A DNA stretch of 64,000 nt from Phaseolus vulgaris. Lineage: Eukaryota; Streptophyta; Magnoliopsida; Fabales; Fabaceae. The translations under genes and the position numbers were made by a program. The DNA lies in contig NC_023759.2 of assembly GCF_000499845.2 (NCBI RefSeq), positions 43,107,172-43,171,171 of the forward strand, read 5' to 3'. Of this stretch, positions 1 through 14,700 are shown piece after piece; the first letter of the stretch is position 1; every line of letters begins with the position of its first letter. The notes beneath the pieces were generated by a model. The model did not search any database and was not told the DNA's origin. It worked only from the letters and a program-made list of their open reading frames with translations.

Positions 1-429
1 TTATCTTTTATCATCATAAATGAAAATTAAGATTATTCAAAATATTCATAGTTCATACTATCTAGTGAAAATCTTATTATACCGTTGATTTCTTTCATTC
101 TTGATCCCATAAATTACAATTCATGAAGTAGAACAACACTCATTGAGTTTAGTGCAAAGAATAATATAAGGTAGAGTGTTTTTTTTATGAAAATACCTGT
201 AAGTTTGCATTGAATCACGTCTTTTTAGCTTGAAAGAGGTAGTTTCATGGTTAGTTCATTTTGTGTCAACCTCCCTCTAGACAAAACATCACTTAATACA
301 ATATACATTTGAAACAATTTCAGCTCACAATACTTACAAAAAATTTACTAAGAATTTATAATTTACAATAGTTATATCAAGCAAGGTGATTCTACAATTA
401 CATAACACTTTAGAGAGTTATAAATCACA

Positions 430-745
430 CATTCTATGTACTTGTCTAACTAAGTATACTTATAATGCAGTTAGTGATGTTATGCAAAGAAAAATTCAAG
501 ATTGAGTTGTGCAATTTACAAGAGAAATAAATGAACAATATATTTCAATGTTAGATTTAGAATCTCTTGATGGTTCCCTTACCTTACTATAAGGTGTTTT
601 TTTCTACGTTTGAAAGACAAATTCTAAACTCATATATGCTTAGTAATGTGATTAATGCAACTAGTACATTGCCTCATTTGAGTTCTTATAGCTATTGTGG
701 AAAGGAAAATCACATAGGTAGAAGTTATTGGGAAAAAATAGTTTT
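430..745 (+). pseudogene. Possible Ty1/copia gag relic
   Basis: A broken reading frame gives a stretch like LPYYKVFFSTFERQ followed about 40 residues later by YCGKENHIGRSYWEK. The order resembles copia gag proteins, where a 'LP.LNKVFS...ERQ' segment precedes a CCHC zinc knuckle of the CxxCGKxGHxxxxCW type. Here the first and last cysteines are replaced by Ser/Tyr and several stops interrupt the upstream part. No LTRs were found around it. The assignment rests on this short resemblance only. Confidence 0.3.
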
Positions 746-3700
746 CAATGTAGCATTATAGATCACATAGTGGAAGAAGGCTAAAAAAAACAGATAAATA
801 TTTTCCATGAAATCAATTGGAAAAATCTATTCAAAGTGCAAACATCAATAATATATAGTAATAGAAAATGAAGGGAGTAACAATAATAAAAAAAATTGAT
901 AACCAACCAAGTGGTTTTAGAATGATGCTTACAACTTAATAATATCAAAATTTGATGAGTTTGCTTTAGCAACAATCTCTTCACGGAGGAATGAACCGAA
1001 CAATCCCATAAATGTATAACAACACTATAATTAATGAAAAGATGTTGAACAATTTCTTGATGTTAAGAAGATAAGGAACAAATACAAGACAATTAAGATC
1101 TTGATTTTTTTTTTGTATATTAACATCCAAAGAAGATGATTCTAAATAAGTTTCCGTAAGGAGTAAATGAATTCCAAACTTTAGAGAACCAAGGACTAAA
1201 ATTTTAATGTGTGTATAAAACATTTTGCAAGAGAACATCATCAGACATAAGTTCAATCCAAAACATCATTGAGAGCTTAATCATCCAAAACATTTTGAGG
1301 TCAAAGTAACCTTAAAAGAACCTCGTCCGAGATTCTTCATCCAGGAACATATAATTTGACTGTGACATTGTGCACAAAATATTGCTTTCAAACTTGATTA
1401 AATTTTTCCTTATTTATGTAGTCAATCAACTTGTAGATCTATTCATGAAAAAATTATCTCCTTTCTCATTTCATAATTTACAATTAAAGTTAAAAATGTC
1501 CAATATACATTCCTTAACTTAAGGAAAACTCTTAGTATATAAGATTGTATTTGTAGTTGTACTATAGTAAAATATAGAATATAAGAATAGACGGTCTAAT
1601 AACAATAAATTATCTTAATATAAGATGAAATTAGACTATCTAGTAGTAGAAGCACACCTTATATAATAGTTATATACTACTTTAGTAGAAGATAAAAATA
1701 GAGAATTAAGTATTTAAGTATATTATAAGATAAGGGTAGATAATTTAGTAAGAGAAGAAATAGTTAATTATATATAAGTAATTATGTTCTGTTAAAAGAT
1801 AGCTATGTAGTTGTATAGAAACCAATTACTTTTATATTCGTGTAATGAGTTCTAAGAGAATAAATAATTCTTCCTTTCTTTTCCGTAGCTTTGTATTAGT
1901 CTTTCAACTTCCACACAATCACCATGAATTTTGTTAAAAAATAAATTTAAGTTTGAGTACATTTTAATCTCATAAATTGGAAAATTGCTCATAAACTCAC
2001 AATTATTATTCCTTATTTATATATTTTAATTCTATCTTATTTTTATAGTAACTAAATATTGTACCACTATAACCAGAATTATTTTTTGAAATCATAGAGA
2101 TTGGGAAATATATAAAGATACAAATCTACAGAATAATAATTATGAAAGTATTTTGTTGAAAAATAATTATATAATCTTAGTTTGTCCTTTGTTTTAATTT
2201 TAATGCAAGAATCGTGTTCATTGACTCAATCTAACAATGAAAAGTACAATAGTGCAATGAAAAAGTCACATACTTTTAGTTACGTCTTAAATTAATCGTC
2301 ATTACTTAAGAGTTAAGTTTATAAGCATGTTTGACGCAGTGATGTTGACCTCTATGGAAATAGTTGTATTTTCTTTTTACTGAATGTAACGATTTTTGTT
2401 ATACATTATTACTCTAAGGTGCTATATAAATAATATATTCACTTTTTCATGCATAATAGAGGAAAGTAAAAATATTGTTTACATATATATATAAAATATT
2501 CCTAAAATAATTAATTTGCTTATAAATAGAAATAAAAATCTCTCACATGCATATATATATATAACATTTTATGAGGACAATTTGAGTAGAAATTGACTAA
2601 TAAAAGCATATTAGGTTTAGTGTTGACAGCATGGGATGTTTTGTTGCTGTTCTTCCATCCTCTCATTATGACATTGACATAACAGTGAGTGATATTCATC
2701 GCTGGATGTTTCATAAGTCAACCTTCACACTCACACTTTCTCCTTCATCTTAGTGCTTTTCTTTTTCACTTCTATGAGTTTGTTTGGGAGCAGAGTTTGT
2801 GAGAAAAACTCTTTCATTTATAAACTCTACATTAATGTTTATATTATTATATTATATATAAAAAGACTATAGTTGAAACATGTTGAGGTAATAATTGATT
2901 ATTTAATAGTTGTTTTCAGATTTTGAAAGCCTATAGTGTGTGAAGCAAAAAATAACTAATCAATAATAATATAAAACACGTTTTTATAAATTATAAGTTC
3001 TTGGGTTTAGTTTTATATTTTTCTTTAATGAGCAAAATTGTATATTGTATTTATATGTTGTGTTAGTTGTGTATGATGTTTATTCTTAAAATAATTCCTA
3101 ACAGATTTTTAAATCAACATAAATTAGTATCAAATAAATTTTGGCTAAATCTAATTTCAAAAAGGTAGTTACTATTACAATCATATATTTTTCGATATGT
3201 TCAACAATTTTTTAGATAAAAATCTAAATCGGTTAAATATATATGAAACTGAGTGGAGGGTTGCTTTGCTCCGTGTCCCTCTGTCATAACTACATCAGTC
3301 TCATTACATATAAAAGTCTATTTTATTCCTAAAAATATATTAAATAAAAATAAATTTTAAAAATAAAATATAATAATTACTATATTAACTAAATTATATA
3401 CTATTTTAAAAATTAAAAGAGTCACATCGACTAAAAATTAGAGCCTTTCATTGTGTATAAGTGGGTGCAAACCTCAACCCTGTGAGCCGATTTTATGGGG
3501 TTGAGTTAGATTTAAAGTCCACTTGACTTAGACTTAAAGTCCACTCTTTCATAATATTAATATTTAAAAAGTATTTATTAATAATAAAAAATAGTTTAGA
3601 TATCATTTTTTAAGTTTTTTTAATTTAGTTAATATAATAATTAATTATTTTTTAATTTAAAATTATTTTACTTTAGTATTTTTTTCATGTGCAAGTCTGC

Positions 3701-3999
3701 ATATATAATACATTAGAACTAAGTGCATATATAATTGTGTCTTCATCTATCTTAGACAATGACTCCTATTTTTTATTCAAGATTGTTTTTAAACATGTTT
3801 ATTGGTTCATCATCTTAGACATTGTTCAATAATTCAATATTTTATATTTTTGTTAAAAGAGTTAACAATTACTTCATTGTACAAGAATTTCTTGTGTGAG
3901 ACCATCACCATTAAAAAGAATGTTATGATAGTTTCCTATCATATGGTTACCCAACAAAAACACATTTTCTACTTCTATTAGAAACTTATTTTTTTTTCC

Positions 4000-5700
4000 T
4001 TGGTTATTTAGCATAAAAAAATATTCAAACACTCTTAAGTGTTCAATTGGGATAGTGTCTATAAGGATTAAAAAATAACCTTAGATTAGAAGTGGTATAT
4101 TTTAAATGACACCTGAATATTTCATTATTAAAATGAAAATAATATATAAATAGATTATTTAGTTATTCAGGTTTATTTTAAGAGAACAACCATTTCTCTA
4201 TAAGTTTTTTTTTTCCTTTCCTCTCACTTCTCTCTAAGATTCTGATATCTTCGCTCATCATTTTGACGATCGAAGTACACCATTAGACTTCTGGCTGCAA
4301 AGAGTAAAAGACTACCCCATCAAAATCTCTCATAGAGTAAGTTCATTTTTGCTCTTCTCTTTGAGTCAAATTTTGAACTTGTAGGTTTGTTGCAATCTAG
4401 TTTTTTTGCATGTGACTCTTTTAGCTTCAGGACTAATCTCTGCTAGCTCAGAGTCTTGGTAATATAGTTAGATTGTTGATTAGAACTCTACGGTGCAGGT
4501 TAAACTACTCTCAAGCTTTTGGTAGAATTTGAGCTTTAAGTGAGCATTTGCTCAAGTAAAGGGAAGGGAAGCTAGTCTTATTTTTTTCAATTGAATCCTA
4601 GGTTAAAAGATTTGGATGTGGAGGTGACATGGTCACCAGTCTCAAATTTTACTTGCAAGATTGTCTTTTTTGAGAACTGGAAGTGTTTTTGATTGAGAAT
4701 GGAAATGAAATTTGTTTGAGATTGAAATGTGAAATTGTAGATATAATAGATGTTGTAGAATGTATGAGTTTGGAATTGAACGAGTTAATGGATATATTTG
4801 AATAGTTTGTTGAATTAATTAAAATGAAATGTTTGATGATAATTGATTGTTTGATTTTAAATGATTTTGGTTTAGAAATCATATATATGTATAGATTGAC
4901 ATAATAACTAAGTGACTCAATGAAAGTGTTTGTATGATGATGAGCTGGAACTGCCAATGTAATGTGTAGTTTTATAAAATTATGAGTTAAATGAAATTCT
5001 AAGTTTTGGTATGATTTAATTGTGTGATTTTGGATATTGTGAGATGTGGAATATGATTTTAATCAAGACATAATATTTTCAGGAAAGAAAATACTGTGTT
5101 AAGATTGTTTAGGATGTGCGTTGATTAGGGATTTGTCTAGAAGGAGATATCCTGACACTCCTAAGATAATGGAATCATATAGATAAAGTTATTCAAGTGG
5201 TGAGAGTCGAAGAAGGTTCATATGAATGAGTAAGTTGTTTGAAAGATAACTAATTTGACCTATTATGAGTTAACATTGTCATACTAAGAGAGATGATATT
5301 GATATTATTTATGCGCATAATTGTGTGAATTTCACAATGAGATAATATGACAGATGCAGATATCTGAGTCTAAATCAACGCACGAGTCTTCCGAAAGTAG
5401 AGTCAAGTGTGTAAGTATGTTGGTTAGTAGAATTTTGACAAGATAAATGTGAATGATGATTAATGATAAACACTTGATGGTTTGAGAAATTTTATGAGAC
5501 TTGATGAATTATGTTTGATAAATTGAAATTGAAACTTTATAGAATTATTTTATAGCTAACTTACCCTATTGTTTGTTGTGTTTTGTTTTCTTTATCTATG
5601 ATGATTGTGTTTTTTCATAGGAGCAGATGAAGTTGTAGGTAATACAACTTCTCAGTGAGCAGCTGAAACATGAGATGACTTTATTTTGAATGCTTTGTTT
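4000..5700 (+). mobile_element. Possible solo LTR, Ty3/gypsy-like
   Basis: The segment has the layout of a plant gypsy LTR: a TATA-like run near 4139, a CT-rich leader near 4210-4240, then a long non-coding stretch rich in GATG/GTTGA words ending near an acceptor-like 'ttcatag' followed by a short GC-richer stretch at 5620-5660. The wording resembles legume chromovirus LTRs recalled from memory. I could not fix TG...CA ends or a target duplication, and no partner LTR or pol gene lies nearby, so the limits are approximate. Confidence 0.3.
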
Positions 5701-7227
5701 TATTTATTTTTTAAACTGTTATGTATTTATTAAAATCCTTATGAAGAGGATATCTTGTTGAGATACACTTCTTAATATAGTTATATATATTCATATGTTA
5801 ATTAGTTACTGATTGTTTTGTATTTTATTAAGTATGGATAAAATTAAAAATATTACTATATTAATATCATGCAACTAGAATATACTCTTCAAATTTTCTT
5901 TCACAAGATTAGGTGCTCCAATGTCAATTATCCATAGAATAGTACTACACTTACTCGTCATATTCTCATTCGAGTTTATCTTATGAGTATTCATTATTTT
6001 CATCAATGTTTTCCAACATTTCATGGTCAATCTAGCAAGACCACTATTATCTACAGCGGAGAAGGGTGTGCTTATGCTATGTCAGTTTGTGCATAGTTGA
6101 TGAAAAAATTCTTTTCATTTAGTTAAGAAGATCTTTGTATTTCACTTTAATTAATGATACAATACAATCATATATTCCTTAATATGTCCAACAAATTTAA
6201 CTAAAATTTAAGTTAAAAATCTGAACATCTATAGGAAAAACTAAAAGCATTCAAAATAATACTTTTTAAAATAAATATTTTGAATTAAAAAAAACTCATT
6301 AAGTTTTTTCAGTTTGGAATTTGATTTTTATATTTAAATTCTAGAATTTTGTTTATATATATATATATATCACTAGAAAACTATGAAACCCAACTCCTTT
6401 TGAATACAAAATTATAATCTAATTTTCCTTTTAAAAAGGTATTTTAATTAAAATATATGAATATAATTTAATAAATTAAAATATTAATTTAATAATTTCA
6501 ATTGATAATAATATTTTTAATATTATATATACAAACTAATGATTTAATAAATTTATTATTATTATTATTATTAATTTTAAATATATTTTGAATTTATTAT
6601 TAATTTAAGTTTATTATTGTTAAAATATATCACTTTGTTAACTTAATTGTATTTTTTTATAGTATTTATGTCACCGAATCAAATGATATAATATATAAGT
6701 ATATAATGAATTTTGTAAACAGAGCATAAAAAAAAAGATTTCATTCATTAAATAATAGTTAATAATAATGGGAAAACATAATATTTGTTAATAATGACAA
6801 CTTTATAAATGGAATAAAAAATAATAATGTTTTAGGTTATTTTTCATTTTTTAAGAAAAGAAATTCTAATTTATTATCATCTTTTTGTTGAACTAATTTA
6901 ACTAGTTTTTGAACTAATTTTACATCGGTCTCATTGGTTGAATATCAGTTTTGTACATAATTTGACTTTTTATTACAACCAAATTAAATAGGGAATTAGT
7001 TATCGATTCAATTCTAAGAATAATGATTTACAAGTCTTTATTTTTTGTCATGAGATGAGTTTGTAATATGTTTGGTGACCAAGATATAATATCATGAGTA
7101 TGAGATACATGTCTTATATTTTTGTAATTAACTGTTTTGGGGTTAGAAAATATTAGGATAAGATAATTAATAGGTATTCTTTATAATCTCATATCACTAA
7201 AAATCATTATAATATAATAATTTTTTA

Positions 7228-7766
7228 TTATTATTATTATTATTATTATCTTTATGCTATTTATCGTTTCACAATTGTTTTCGTAACTACCAGTGTACAT
7301 AGTGTATGTTACAACAATCATCACATTAACACTATTACTCATTATTATTATTCCTATTATCATCAACATTAATATCACCCTTATTATTATCATTATTTTA
7401 TTATTATATTTACATTAATATCATCCTTATTATTATTATTATTATTTTAATATTGTTATTTTTACATTAATGTCACCCTTATTATTATCATTATTTTATT
7501 ATTATTTTTATTTTCATATGTCTCTATTACCACCATTATACCACTATAATAATAAAAGTAATGAATATTATTATTATTTTTATGTTATTTATCGTTTTAT
7601 AATTGTTGTCATGACTACCATTCTATATTTTACAATAACCATCACCTTAACACTCATACTCATTATCATTATTATCACCAACACTAATGTTATTGTTACT
7701 ATTATCATCATTTTATTATTATTATTATTATTTTCACTTTCATATATTTCTCATAATACAAATTAA
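7228..7766. repeat. ATT/TTA microsatellite cluster with internal duplication
   Basis: Several uninterrupted ATT or TTA runs (around 7228-7250, 7425-7447 and 7716-7733) are embedded in a longer imperfect ATT/ATC-rich block. A non-repetitive piece starting 'tttatgctatttatcg' at 7251 recurs diverged at 7579, so a roughly 330-bp unit including microsatellite and spacer was duplicated. The open frames across it are low-complexity Tyr/Ile strings and are not considered genes. Confidence 0.75.
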
Positions 7767-7992
7767 ATATTATATATAATTAATGTTTTATATATTCTTA
7801 TTTAGTTGTAATTTTATCTTATTCTTTAACATATCGTATCATATTATATCTTAAACTATTCTTAACTAATAGAATCAACAAGTTGTTTCATCTTTCGTTT
7901 AATTTGTGGTTCTTATACTATTGTATCATTACTAAGAAATTTACCCTTAATTTTTTTTAAAAATTAATTCCAATAAACTCTATTTTACTCAC

Positions 7993-8020
7993 AATATATA
8001 TATATATATATATATATATT
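7993..8020. repeat. (AT)n microsatellite
   Basis: About 14 uninterrupted AT dinucleotides, a simple sequence repeat. A shorter TA run lies near 6354-6370. Confidence 0.9.
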
Positions 8021-8618
8021 AATTTAGATTTAGTTATGTTACATAATATTTTTTTTTAATGAAGAAAATATATTTTTTATTTCTAAGGTTGAGTTGCTTG
8101 GAGAAACAACTTATATATTCTTAGGAGAGGCAATGAAAAATTAATATATATTTTAAAGAGTGTTCTATGATACCTCTCTTATGAAAAATTGCTTGAACGA
8201 ATCTAAAACAACTTCTAAGCATCTCTTAATGAATGTATTCTTTGTTTCCAAATATGTAGGAGGAATATGCTTTGATATGAATAATATGATTAAGAGATAT
8301 GGCATATTCAAGATGCATTAAGTAATTAAATTCTAATAAATAAAAACATTTTTTACCACATCAAAAGAATTTCGGCGTTTTAAAAATTCAATTTTGACAC
8401 TTATTTTATTTATAGTTTTTTTTTCTTAAAATTTCATTAAAATATGGGGATAGTATAATCACTCAATCAGTTATGTATTATGGCATAAATTTATAATAGC
8501 TACCCTAAAAATTATATAATGGAAAATAAATGATTTTTTAAATATCACGCAGGTCTTTTTGGTACAGTATTTAGTGTAGAAGAGTGCGAGCAACAGGAAA
8601 AAGATACCAACTTCTATC

Positions 8619-8711
8619 ATGATTCTGAGTAGAGTCGAAACTTTGAGACTCTCACTTTCTTCAGTTCAGCCATTTTTCATGGTTTCATCTCAGCAAAGCC
8701 TCACATCGTAG
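8619..8711 (+). promoter_or_regulatory. Upstream ORF of the receptor kinase gene
   Basis: A 30-codon ORF starts at the ATG at 8619 and ends with TAG at 8709-8711, three bases before the main ATG at 8715. It is in the same frame as the main ORF, so readthrough would add 32 residues in front of the signal peptide. It is Ser-rich (begins MILSRVETLRLSLSS). Whether the transcript includes it depends on the unknown start site. If included, it is expected to lower translation of the kinase. Confidence 0.5.
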
Positions 8712-8714
8712 AAA

Positions 8715-11700
8715 ATGGAGAGTACTTTACCCTTTCTCTCCTTTCTCACTTTTCTACTCTCATTCCTACACCTCTCACCTTCTTCTTCTGCTCAGATTAT
8801 GCAAGGTATATTTCTTTCTTCATTTTACTCTCTGGTTTTCTTTACTCAACCCCAAGCCTTTTCTACTCCACTACCTTTATATACGATGCAAATCATGTTT
8901 TGTTTTACTAGTTCTCTTAGTTTTGTGTTACCTGCCACCACTATTCCTTTTGTTAATATTTCTGCCTTTTGTTTTAGTCTCTGTGCTGTGCCCTATGCTT
9001 TTTTTATTTTTTATCAGAATGTCAGGTCTAAGAACTCCTTAGCGGTTTCTCTTATCATTATTTTTCTGAAATAAATAATGTATTTTCGGTTTATTCTCCA
9101 AATCCTGCGGAGCAAAATACCTTTTTACCTCTTGTTTTAGAGAGATAATTGTGATTATTGAAGCTTTTGTGAAGCATGCGTAAACAATAAACTGGATTGC
9201 ATACAAAGACTAAGATCTAAGTATAAGTGATGTTGATTCATACTGGTTCAGTTGGATATGAGATCGGTTCAGACTAAGTTTCATGATAGTTTAATGAATG
9301 TTTATATCCTGTTGTTTTTTTTAAGCTTCTTCTAATGTTTTGTTGTTCAGAAATTTTTTATGTTTGAACTTTTAATTGCTCTGATTTTTATTTTTACTGG
9401 CAATTAATGTCTTGGATTTTCAGTGAAGTGTATTTTATCTGTTTTGTTTTGTTATTCAATTAGTGTGCTGAGAGTTTGGAATTAATCTGAATCATCTAGG
9501 TTGTAATGAATAACAAAAATTGTCATCTTAAGCAGGTTTTGTAAGTTTGGACTGTGGAGGTACAACAAAATTCACCGATGATATTGGTCTTCAGTGGACT
9601 CCTGATGATAAGCTTACTTATGGACAAACAAGTACTATATCGGTTGCAAATGAGACACGGAAGCAATACACGACACTTCGACACTTTCCTGCTGATTCGA
9701 GGAAATACTGTTACACACTTGATGTTGTGAGTAGGACGAGGTATCTACTCAGGGCCTCTTTCTTGTATGGGAACTTTGACAATAACAATGTGTATCCAAA
9801 ATTTGACATTTCTGTTGGGGCTACTGACTGGTCTACCATTGTTATATCGGATGCCAACAGTATAGAAACGAGAGAGCTTATATTTTTGGCTTCAAGTCCT
9901 ACAGTGAGTGTTTGCTTATCAAATGCAACAACCGGACAACCATTCATCTCTACGCTTGAACTTCGCCAATTCAATGGTTCAGTTTATTATACAGAATTTG
10001 AGGAACACTTTTACCTCAGTGTCTCTGCAAGGATAAATTTTGGTGCAGAAAGTGATGCTCCAATTAGGTACCTTAAGTCATTCTACATGCTACTTCATAA
10101 TATGTTATGGTACAAGTTAATATTTCTAATGATTTTTTTGTTAAGTGTGTGTCGATTTGGATTAATTTTGATGGACTCAGTGTGTATTAGATGATCAATT
10201 AATGAACCATGTTATTCCAAGTACTTGAAAAAAATTTAAACCCACGGATTTAAATCTTAGATATGAATTGACTGTAATTGCCTTCAACTCTTCATGACAA
10301 AGAACTTTTTTATAAATTCTTTCTCCAACTATGTACTTGATTAGATGTGCAGTGACTATCTTATTTTGCGTTTTTTAGAACAGTTTCCTGTGGTTTATTA
10401 AGTTTATAATGCCATTTCAGGTATCCTGATGACCCTTTTGATAGAATTTGGGAGTCGGATTCAGTGAAGAAAGCTAATTATCTTGTTGATGTTGCTGCCG
10501 GAACCGAAAAAATTTCTACAGAAGCACCAATTGATGTTAACAGAGATGAAATGCCACCAGTGAAAGTGATGCAGACAGCTGTAGTGGGTACTAATGGATC
10601 TCTAACTTACCGATTAAACTTGGATGGTTTTCCTGGTACTGGTTGGGCATTCACCTATTTTGCAGAGATCGAAGATCTGGGTCCCAATGAGTCCAGAAAA
10701 TTCAGGCTAGTACTTCCAGGCCAGCCTGATCTTAGCAAGGCAGTTGTGAATATTGAAGAAAACGCTCAAGGGAAATATCGTCTTTATGAACCAGGATTTA
10801 CCAATATATCCCTACCTTTTGTGCTCTCTTTTAGATTTGGCAAGACATACGATTCCTCTAGGGGACCTCTCCTAAACGCCATGGAGATAAACATGTATTT
10901 GGAGAAAAATGATGGTTCTCTAGATGGTGAGTCCCTTAATAAGAGGCTACGTTACTGGATGATGTGTTTTTTTACTAACTTACAACTGTCTTAAGGGATT
11001 CTTTAATAAGCATGTCTGTTGTAATGCAAGTGCTATTGGTTAGGTCTTGTTTAGAGCATAAGAAAATTGTAATATATGTACTGTGTGGATTGAATGATTT
11101 GCAGGTGCAACTATTTCCAGTGTACTTTCGCACTACTCTGCAGCAGACTGGGCCAAAGAAGGTGGTGATCCATGTCTACCTGTTCCGTGGTCATGGGTTC
11201 GATGTAACTCTGATCCACAACCAAGAATAGTCTCAATGTAAAGGTTAATCTTTTTTATGGTTTTAATTTGGCCTGTGGATTATCTCTATTGCAAAAAAAT
11301 AAAAGGGAAAGGAAAAATGCAGTTTGCTTCACATAAAGAATTCCACTATATATCTTTTAACACTTAAAAGAGAAGTATAATTGATCTTGTAATAGTAACT
11401 TTTTTATCGTGATGGTGACAGCCTGTTATCCAATAGAAACTTGACTGGGAATATTCCTTTGGATATCACCAAATTGGTTGGTTTGATTGAACTGTAAGTT
11501 TCATCTTAATTTCTAATATTTCTGGACTGGGTTGTCAATGTCTCATGTTTGGTCCTTTAAACTTGTATCGTGGTATTGATATGATTTAATTCTCGGATGC
11601 AGATGGCTTGATGGAAATATGTTGACTGGTCCATTACCTGATTTTACTGGGTGCATGGACTTAAAGATCATGTAATAATTGCTATCTTCCTTCCTTTTGT

Positions 11701-14700
11701 CATGTTATGTAGTAGTTAGTTAACTGTAGCCTTTTTCTTTTGCAGTCATCTAGAAAACAATCAATTGACAGGTGTGCTCCCAACATCTTTAGTGAATCTT
11801 CCAAGCCTGAAGGAACTGTAAGCTATCTGGACTTAAGATATTCTGATAGATCTAATTATGGTCTTAAATGAAATATATATCTCCAATAAAAATGAGTATC
11901 ATTTTGTTGATGACCCTAGAGACTAAGTCACGTTTAAAAATAATACTTAAGTTATGATGCTTTGTTTTTATGTTTCATTTTTTAATTTTTGATGAAATTC
12001 AGGTAATGCTTATGACATTTGCAGGTTTGTGCAAAATAACATGTTATCTGGAACGATACCATCAGATCTTCTTAGTAAGGATTTGGTTTTGAAGTGAGTT
12101 CAATTTTAACTTTCTAACTTTAGATAAGACCGTTCAGCATTACCATATAAGAAAATGGAGGGAAATAATGGCAGTTTTCATCTTATTGGATAATTGATGA
12201 ATTTTCCTACCTGTTAACTATTTTCTTTTATATGTTCACCTGTATCCGGTTTATGGAATGTGTTAATATCTGTTATAATATGAAATGAACTTGGCTGCTT
12301 TATAACTAGAAAAAAGTAACAATCTAGGTTTGATCAATTATGAGACTATTCAGGAGAAAGATTTGATTTTAGTGCCTTTTATTTTTATTAATATATTGCT
12401 TTATACCAATGATTACTTCTGATATGTAAATGTACTAATACCCAAATACACTTTCTTCACCAACTTGTTTTCTCTTTCATATTTACATTGGTCCTTTTTC
12501 TTTAGATATTTTTCATTTAATCTGTTGGTTTCTGACTTTCAGCTGGATATCATGTTGCTTTGATTGCTTAGATAAACAGTTTAGTATCTGTCAGCTGATC
12601 TTAGTAAATGTTGAATGCTACATTCTATTTCAAGTTTAACTTGATATGCTTTGATTTTGTATCCCTTTGGAATGCATCTCTAGTTAATAATATATTTTTT
12701 ATAGCGTAGCAAATCCTTTATTCTTCTATTGCAAATATTATAATTCTCTCTTTATATTTGATACCTCTACGTTTTTCCTGTCATCCTCAACAGCTACTCT
12801 GGAAACCTCAATCTTCACAGAGAAAGTAAAATAAAGGGGCACATGTACGTTATTATTGGTTCATCAGTTGGGGCTTCTGTTCTACTTTTGGCTACTGTTA
12901 TATCTTGCATGTTTATGCGTAAGGGCAAGAAAAAATATTATCAGAAAGGTAGAATCTACACAAGGCCATTTATTCTGTCCGTTAGATATTTGAAATGATA
13001 GATCATGATTTATATATTTACACTCTTCATAGACCGAGTTGATTCTCTCCCTGCTCAAAGGCTGGCTTCTTGGAAGAACGATGATCCTGCAGAAGCTGCT
13101 CACTGCTTCATTTTTTCTGAAATTGAAAATGCTACAAATAACTTCGAGAAAAAAATTGGTGCTGGTGGCTTTGGAGTTGTCTACTATGGGAAGCTAAAAG
13201 ATGGAAAAGAGATAGCAGTTAAAGTTTTAACCAGTAATTCCTATCAAGGCAAGCGAGAGTTCTCCAATGAGGTAACCTACTTTTAATTAACCTCTATAGG
13301 TATTCTAGCATTACTCTGCCCCTTATTGTTTTGCTTCTGTGTCATGGTATGATCTTTTGGCTTTTGCTTTGTATCATGGATGTAAAACAGATTTATCAAC
13401 AATTGAAATAATGCATGGACCAACAGAAAGTTCTTGCTGCAATCCCTTGATAAGTATAAATTGGCTGCGTTCTAATTAGAGGAAAGGTTTTTTTATCTAA
13501 TTTAAAAGAATTAAATTAATGGATATACTGGCTGCTTCTCATACAGTAATCTTCTTAAAACAGTTTATTTAAAAATAAATAAATGAAAAAAAAAACTTAT
13601 GTAAAATTACATTGAAGAAGAAAGTTGCCCTTGCAGAAACTTGCAGCATCTCTTTGGTAGTTATCATCTGAGGCCGACTGTTGGCAGGCCAATTATTGAT
13701 ACAAGCTGTTGAAGAGGCATTCATTAATATTACCAAACATTTCTAAAATGCTATTCTAAACTAGATCTGCCTTACAGAGCTTTGGCTTATGGACTGGAAC
13801 AAAGTAGTATCATGAATTTATTTGGTGCCCAGAATATATTCTGTTAAACTTCTAGTTTTCTGCGTAAATTCATCAATGATTTTAGAATGGTCTCTTTAAG
13901 TTTGTTGGGGTTGATGAGAGGAAAAGAATTGACAAAGGAGGAATAAAATTAAGGTTGAAAGTCTGATGACATACGATAATGGAATCAAACAAAATGGGGA
14001 GAGCACTTTACATTACTTCCATTCCATATAATCTTACCTCTCCAAAGAAAGAGTGGAGAGAAAATAAAAAAAAAATGAGGTTGTGATATTTTTAAATAAT
14101 TATTTAACAGGTGAATTTGTAGTCTTCAGTTTTCTCATAATTTTCTCTTGTGATTTTTTATTTGACATCTGAATAAAAGTATAGTAAATTTTCAATCTTC
14201 TTGTCAGCCTTTCTTTTTTTGTTCTAAATAAAGCATTAAATACACATATTAGTTGCAACTTTCTTACAAATTCTATTGTAATTGGTATAATGTTTTCCTT
14301 TGAACCAGGTAACTCTTCTTTCAAGAATACATCATAGAAATTTGGTACAGCTGCTTGGTTATTGTCGAGATGAAGAGAATAGTATGCTTGTCTATGAGTT
14401 CATGCATAATGGCACTCTCAAGGAACATCTTTATGGTAAGCTTGCATGACTTATATCAAGGAGCAGAAATCCATATGTTCACTTGTGTCTAATATTTTCT
14501 TGTAGGCCCATTAGCGAATGGAAGGAGTATCAATTGGATTAAGCGTCTTGAGATTGCTGAAGATGCTGCCAAAGGTTTACCCTTGTGAAATGCTAAGCTA
14601 ATGCTTTTAGAATATAAAACTACTTTTCCTCTAATTTTTGTGATTGAAATGTCCCTTCTCTTATGATCAATCACATGATACTAAATGTATTATTCTCATG

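Larger units (their letters stand above)
1..8618. other. AT-rich intergenic region
   Basis: No intact gene is supported in this 8.6-kb stretch. The open frames are short and of low-complexity composition. It holds a possible copia gag relic near its left edge, an LTR-like segment around 4.0-5.7 kb, long A/T runs, and trinucleotide and TA microsatellites between 6.35 and 8.02 kb. The right end runs into the promoter and 5' leader of the receptor kinase gene. Confidence 0.6.

Noticed and set aside
7181..7766. Open frames of 70 and 98 aa on both strands
   Set aside because: They are translations of ATT/TTA microsatellite and show only Ile/Tyr/Leu strings.
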